NCBI GenBank assembly: GCA_031276175.1
Contig: JAISNP010000133.1
Coordinates: 1-33,751, forward strand
Direction of reading: 5' to 3'
Length of the DNA: 33,751 nucleotides
DNA from: Tannerella sp.
GTDB lineage: Bacteria > Bacteroidota > Bacteroidia > Bacteroidales > Tannerellaceae
Shown one piece after another: positions 31,374-33,751 of the stretch. The notes under the pieces are model-generated. The model ran no database searches. It saw nothing but the letters and a program-made list of their open reading frames with translations, and was not told where the DNA came from. Both the position numbers and the translations under genes were made by a program. How positions within the stretch are numbered: position 1 is the stretch's first letter; the number at the start of each line of letters is the position of its first letter.

Positions 31374-33380
31374 TTATATTCGTTTTAAGACTAATGCCGT
31401 TCGTGCGGGAAGATAGAGTTTCAGCCATTCCTTTCCTTCGTTTTCGAACAGCGGGTCGTAATGCGTCGCATGTTCCACCGAGTCGTCCGTTAATCCGAAT
31501 CCGCCGAAACGCGGGTCATCGGTATTCAGCGCCACACGGTACTTGCCCGCAGGCGTCAGAAAACCATAGTCCGTAAACGAGCGGTGAGGATTGAAGTTGA
31601 AAACGAACAGCAGGTCATGCCGCATGTAGGCCAGCGCCTGATCGCCGTCGTGATCCCACACCTTTTGCAGGGAAGAGGTCTGAAAATTTTTCACGGAGTG
31701 GATAAGCGAAATCATGGCGCGGTCGAAATCGCCCAGATAGCGGTACTTGAGGTTTACATCGTCGACGAGATGCCACTGCCGGCGGGCGTATTTGTACGAC
31801 CATCCGTTGCCTTCGCGCGGGAAGTCGATCCATTCGGGATGCCCGAACTCGTTACCCATGAAATTGAGGTATCCGCCGTTGATGGTTGTGGCCGTCACGA
31901 GACGTATCATCTTGTGCAGGGCAATGCCGCGGTCGACCGTGATATTCGGGTCGTTTATCTGCATGTGCCAGTACATGCAGGCGTCAATCAGCCGGAAGAT
32001 GATGGTCTTGTCTCCCACCAGCGCCTGATCGTGGCTTTCGGCGTAGCTGATGGTTTTCTCGTCGGCGCGGCGGTTGGTGGTTTCCCACCAGACGGCGGAG
32101 GGCAGCCAGTCTTCATCTTTCTTTTCCTTCAGCGTTTTAATCCAGAAGTCGGGGATATTCATCGCCATGCGGTAATCGAAACCGTAACCGCCGTCTTTAT
32201 ATGTAGCCGCCAGTCCGGGCATACCGCTTACTTCTTCGGCAATCGTGACGGCACGGGGATTGATTTCGTGTATCAGCTTGTTTGCAAGCGTCAGGTAAGC
32301 AATGGCGTCATCGTCCTGGCGACCATTGTAATAATCATCGTAATTGGTAAACGCTTCGCCCATTCCGTGGCTCAGGTAGAGCATCGAAGTGACGCCGTCG
32401 AAACGGAAACCGTCGAAACGGTATTCGTCGAGCCAAAACTTGCAGTTGGACAGGAGGAAGTGCAGGACTTCGTTCTTTCCGTAGTCGAAACAGAGCGAAT
32501 CCCACTGCCGGTGTTCCCTGCGTCCGCCGGTGTGAAAATACTGATACGGCGTGCCGTCGAAACGTCCCAGCCCTTCGACCTCATTCTTTACGGAATGGCT
32601 GTGCACAATATCCATTATCACGGCAATACCCATGCCGTGCGCATCGTCGACAAGATGTTTCAGTTCGTCGGGCGTGCCGAAACGCGACGATGCGGCAAAG
32701 AAATTGCTTACGTGATAGCCGAACGAGCCGTAGTAGGGATGTTCCTGTATCGCCATAATCTGTATTGCGTTGTAACCGTTGCCGGCGATGCGGGGCAATA
32801 CTTGTGTGCGAAAGGCTTCGTATGTTCCGATTGTTTCGTCTTCCGTCGCCATCCCGATGTGACATTCGTATATCAACAGCGGCGAGACGTCGGGCTTGAA
32901 CGTCTTGTGCGTAAAGATGTACGGGGCGGGCGGCTCCCATACCTGCGCGGAGAAAATCTTGGTATGCGCGTCCTGTACCACCCGGCGACACCATGCGGGG
33001 ATGCGTTCGCCGCTGCCCCCGTCCCACTCCACAATCAATTTATACAGGTCTTCGTGATGCAAAACGTCTGCGGGCAATGTGATTTCCCAATTGCCGTTTT
33101 CCTGCCGGCAGAGACGGAAATCTTCGCTTTTATGCCAGCCGTTAAACGTGCCGGTCAGGTAAACGGCCGTTGCATTGGGCGCCCATTCGCGCAGGACCCA
33201 GCCCCCGGATGTCCGGTGCAACCCGAAGTACAGATAGCCCGATGCAAAGTCGGACAGCGTCGATCGGCCGCCGTCGGTAAACTCCGCTTCTTTTGCCGCC
33301 GCGTGCATGTATCGCCTTTCTATCACCCCGCCGTAAGGCGTCAGCCAGGGGTCGTTCGTTATTAACTTAAGTCTTTGCAT
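31374..33380 (-). CDS. glgB: 1,4-alpha-glucan branching enzyme
   Basis: GlgB introduces alpha-1,6 branches into glycogen. I start at ATG 33380 (M-Q-R-L-K-L-I), giving 668 aa; codons upstream cross the predicted -7 box. The N-terminal CBM48 domain (about residues 45-140) is followed by the GH13 barrel with H-S-H-S-V-K, nucleophile D328 in F-R-F-D-G-V-T, the acid-base glutamate near 382 in I-A-E-E-V-S-G-M-P, and S-H-D-Q. The length and motifs fit the eukaryote-like branching enzymes found in Bacteroidota, which lack the extra N1 domain. No glgA or glgC is in view. manA follows after 15 bp. Confidence 0.95.
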   Translation of the reverse strand: MQRLKLITNDPWLTPYGGVIERRYMHAAAKEAEFTDGGRSTLSDFASGYLYFGLHRTSGGWVLREWAPNATAVYLTGTFNGWHKSEDFRLCRQENGNWEITLPADVLHHEDLYKLIVEWDGGSGERIPAWCRRVVQDAHTKIFSAQVWEPPAPYIFTHKTFKPDVSPLLIYECHIGMATEDETIGTYEAFRTQVLPRIAGNGYNAIQIMAIQEHPYYGSFGYHVSNFFAASSRFGTPDELKHLVDDAHGMGIAVIMDIVHSHSVKNEVEGLGRFDGTPYQYFHTGGRREHRQWDSLCFDYGKNEVLHFLLSNCKFWLDEYRFDGFRFDGVTSMLYLSHGMGEAFTNYDDYYNGRQDDDAIAYLTLANKLIHEINPRAVTIAEEVSGMPGLAATYKDGGYGFDYRMAMNIPDFWIKTLKEKKDEDWLPSAVWWETTNRRADEKTISYAESHDQALVGDKTIIFRLIDACMYWHMQINDPNITVDRGIALHKMIRLVTATTINGGYLNFMGNEFGHPEWIDFPREGNGWSYKYARRQWHLVDDVNLKYRYLGDFDRAMISLIHSVKNFQTSSLQKVWDHDGDQALAYMRHDLLFVFNFNPHRSFTDYGFLTPAGKYRVALNTDDPRFGGFGLTDDSVEHATHYDPLFENEGKEWLKLYLPARTALVLKRI

Positions 33381-33415
33381 GATGCTTTGAATTAAAATAC
33401 TTTCAAATCTATCAA

Positions 33416-33423
33416 CAAAGATA
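33416..33423 (-). promoter_or_regulatory. Predicted -7 element for glgB-manA
   Basis: TATCTTTG on the minus strand, a full TAnnTTTG match 35 bp before the glgB ATG. No good -33 box is visible at the usual distance. Confidence 0.5.
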
Positions 33424-33548
33424 TGGATTTCCCTGTAAACGGGGATTTTTTTCTCCTGCAAATAAAATCTCCGGTTATTTCTTTTAAAGCGCCGGTTCAG
33501 ATGAATTGTGGGGCTTATATATCGCCGAATTGCCCTCCAACCCTAATT

Positions 33549-33751
33549 ATGGCACAGGCAAACATCGACTCGGCTATCAGCCTGCTTGCCCCCTATGTGT
33601 TGCCGCTCACGCCGAAAGAACGGCACGACGTACCGAAAATGGGCAACAAGACGCTCAGTTTTGTCGAAAAAGCGCTCGAATATGCTCGCCGCTATCCGCA
33701 GTTATGTCCGTCGTATCTCAACATAAAAGATTTCGATATCGATATGGCCGA
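33549..33751 (+). CDS. Uncharacterised small protein, 3' end outside the window
   Basis: An ATG at 33549 opens a frame that runs off the right edge; 67 residues are visible. The start is M-A-Q-A-N-I-D-S-A-I. The middle has P-K-M-G-N-K-T-L-S-F-V-E-K-A-L-E-Y-A, then P-Q-L-C-P-S-Y-L-N and an acidic I-K-D-F-D-I-D. It has no signal peptide and looks mostly helical. It resembles a widespread hypothetical family with a conserved M-G-x-K-T-x-x-F-V segment and no known function. It is divergent from glgB. Confidence 0.7.
   Translation, partial: MAQANIDSAISLLAPYVLPLTPKERHDVPKMGNKTLSFVEKALEYARRYPQLCPSYLNIKDFDIDMA

Overview
The window is a stretch of chromosome from a Bacteroidales bacterium (phylum Bacteroidota). 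The evidence is the set of families present: a DUF3256 secreted protein, a Bacteroidota-type LolA, a UpxY/NusG-like factor, a type IX secretion (T9SS) C-terminal sorting domain and the holA/HsdR_N divergent pair. Repeated TAnnTTTG promoter elements and a general lack of strong Shine-Dalgarno sequences point the same way. The genus cannot be settled from this window. Most of it is ordinary housekeeping chromosome; I see no prophage, transposase, CRISPR array or integrated island.

Layout. 1-1029: the 3' part of an uncharacterised secreted-type/Ig-like protein gene, its terminator, and a repeat-rich spacer with a 106-bp palindrome. 1030-5277 (minus): an unrecognised 433-aa protein, then a TldE/TldD pair. 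5284-12426 (minus): one tightly packed run, transcribed as ftsK, lolA, trxB, a glycerophosphodiesterase, a GHL10-type glycoside hydrolase and a UpxY-like antiterminator, ending in a 21-bp minisatellite. 12764-15064 (plus): truA, an EamA transporter and a DUF3256 protein. 15333-19131 (minus): gyrA and a TPR protein. 19415-24421 (plus): a DUF3298 protein, rsmG, an MBL-fold hydrolase and gcvP, with 3-6 bp gaps. 24422-24901: a second 21-bp minisatellite. 24902-26707 (plus): a T9SS-exported esterase and a GNAT protein. Then come tRNA-Arg(TCT), an XRE-type regulator, a 685-bp AT-rich spacer, holA divergent from an HsdR_N-domain protein, another GNAT enzyme, a glgB-manA operon (minus), and the start of a small unknown gene that runs off the window.

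The most unusual signal is a pair of dispersed 21-bp (seven-codon) minisatellites at 5377-5607 and 24542-24751. Their main units differ. Both loci nevertheless end in the same roughly 60-bp segment (49 of 61 positions identical by eye): two heptads of the D-x-E-x-x-A-K/E type, then D-A-T-I, then GAAATA. Similarity continues, with a small gap, up to the -33 box of the next gene's promoter (tldD in one case, the esterase in the other). This looks like a family of upstream promoter-associated repeat elements, probably present elsewhere in the genome. Its function is unknown.
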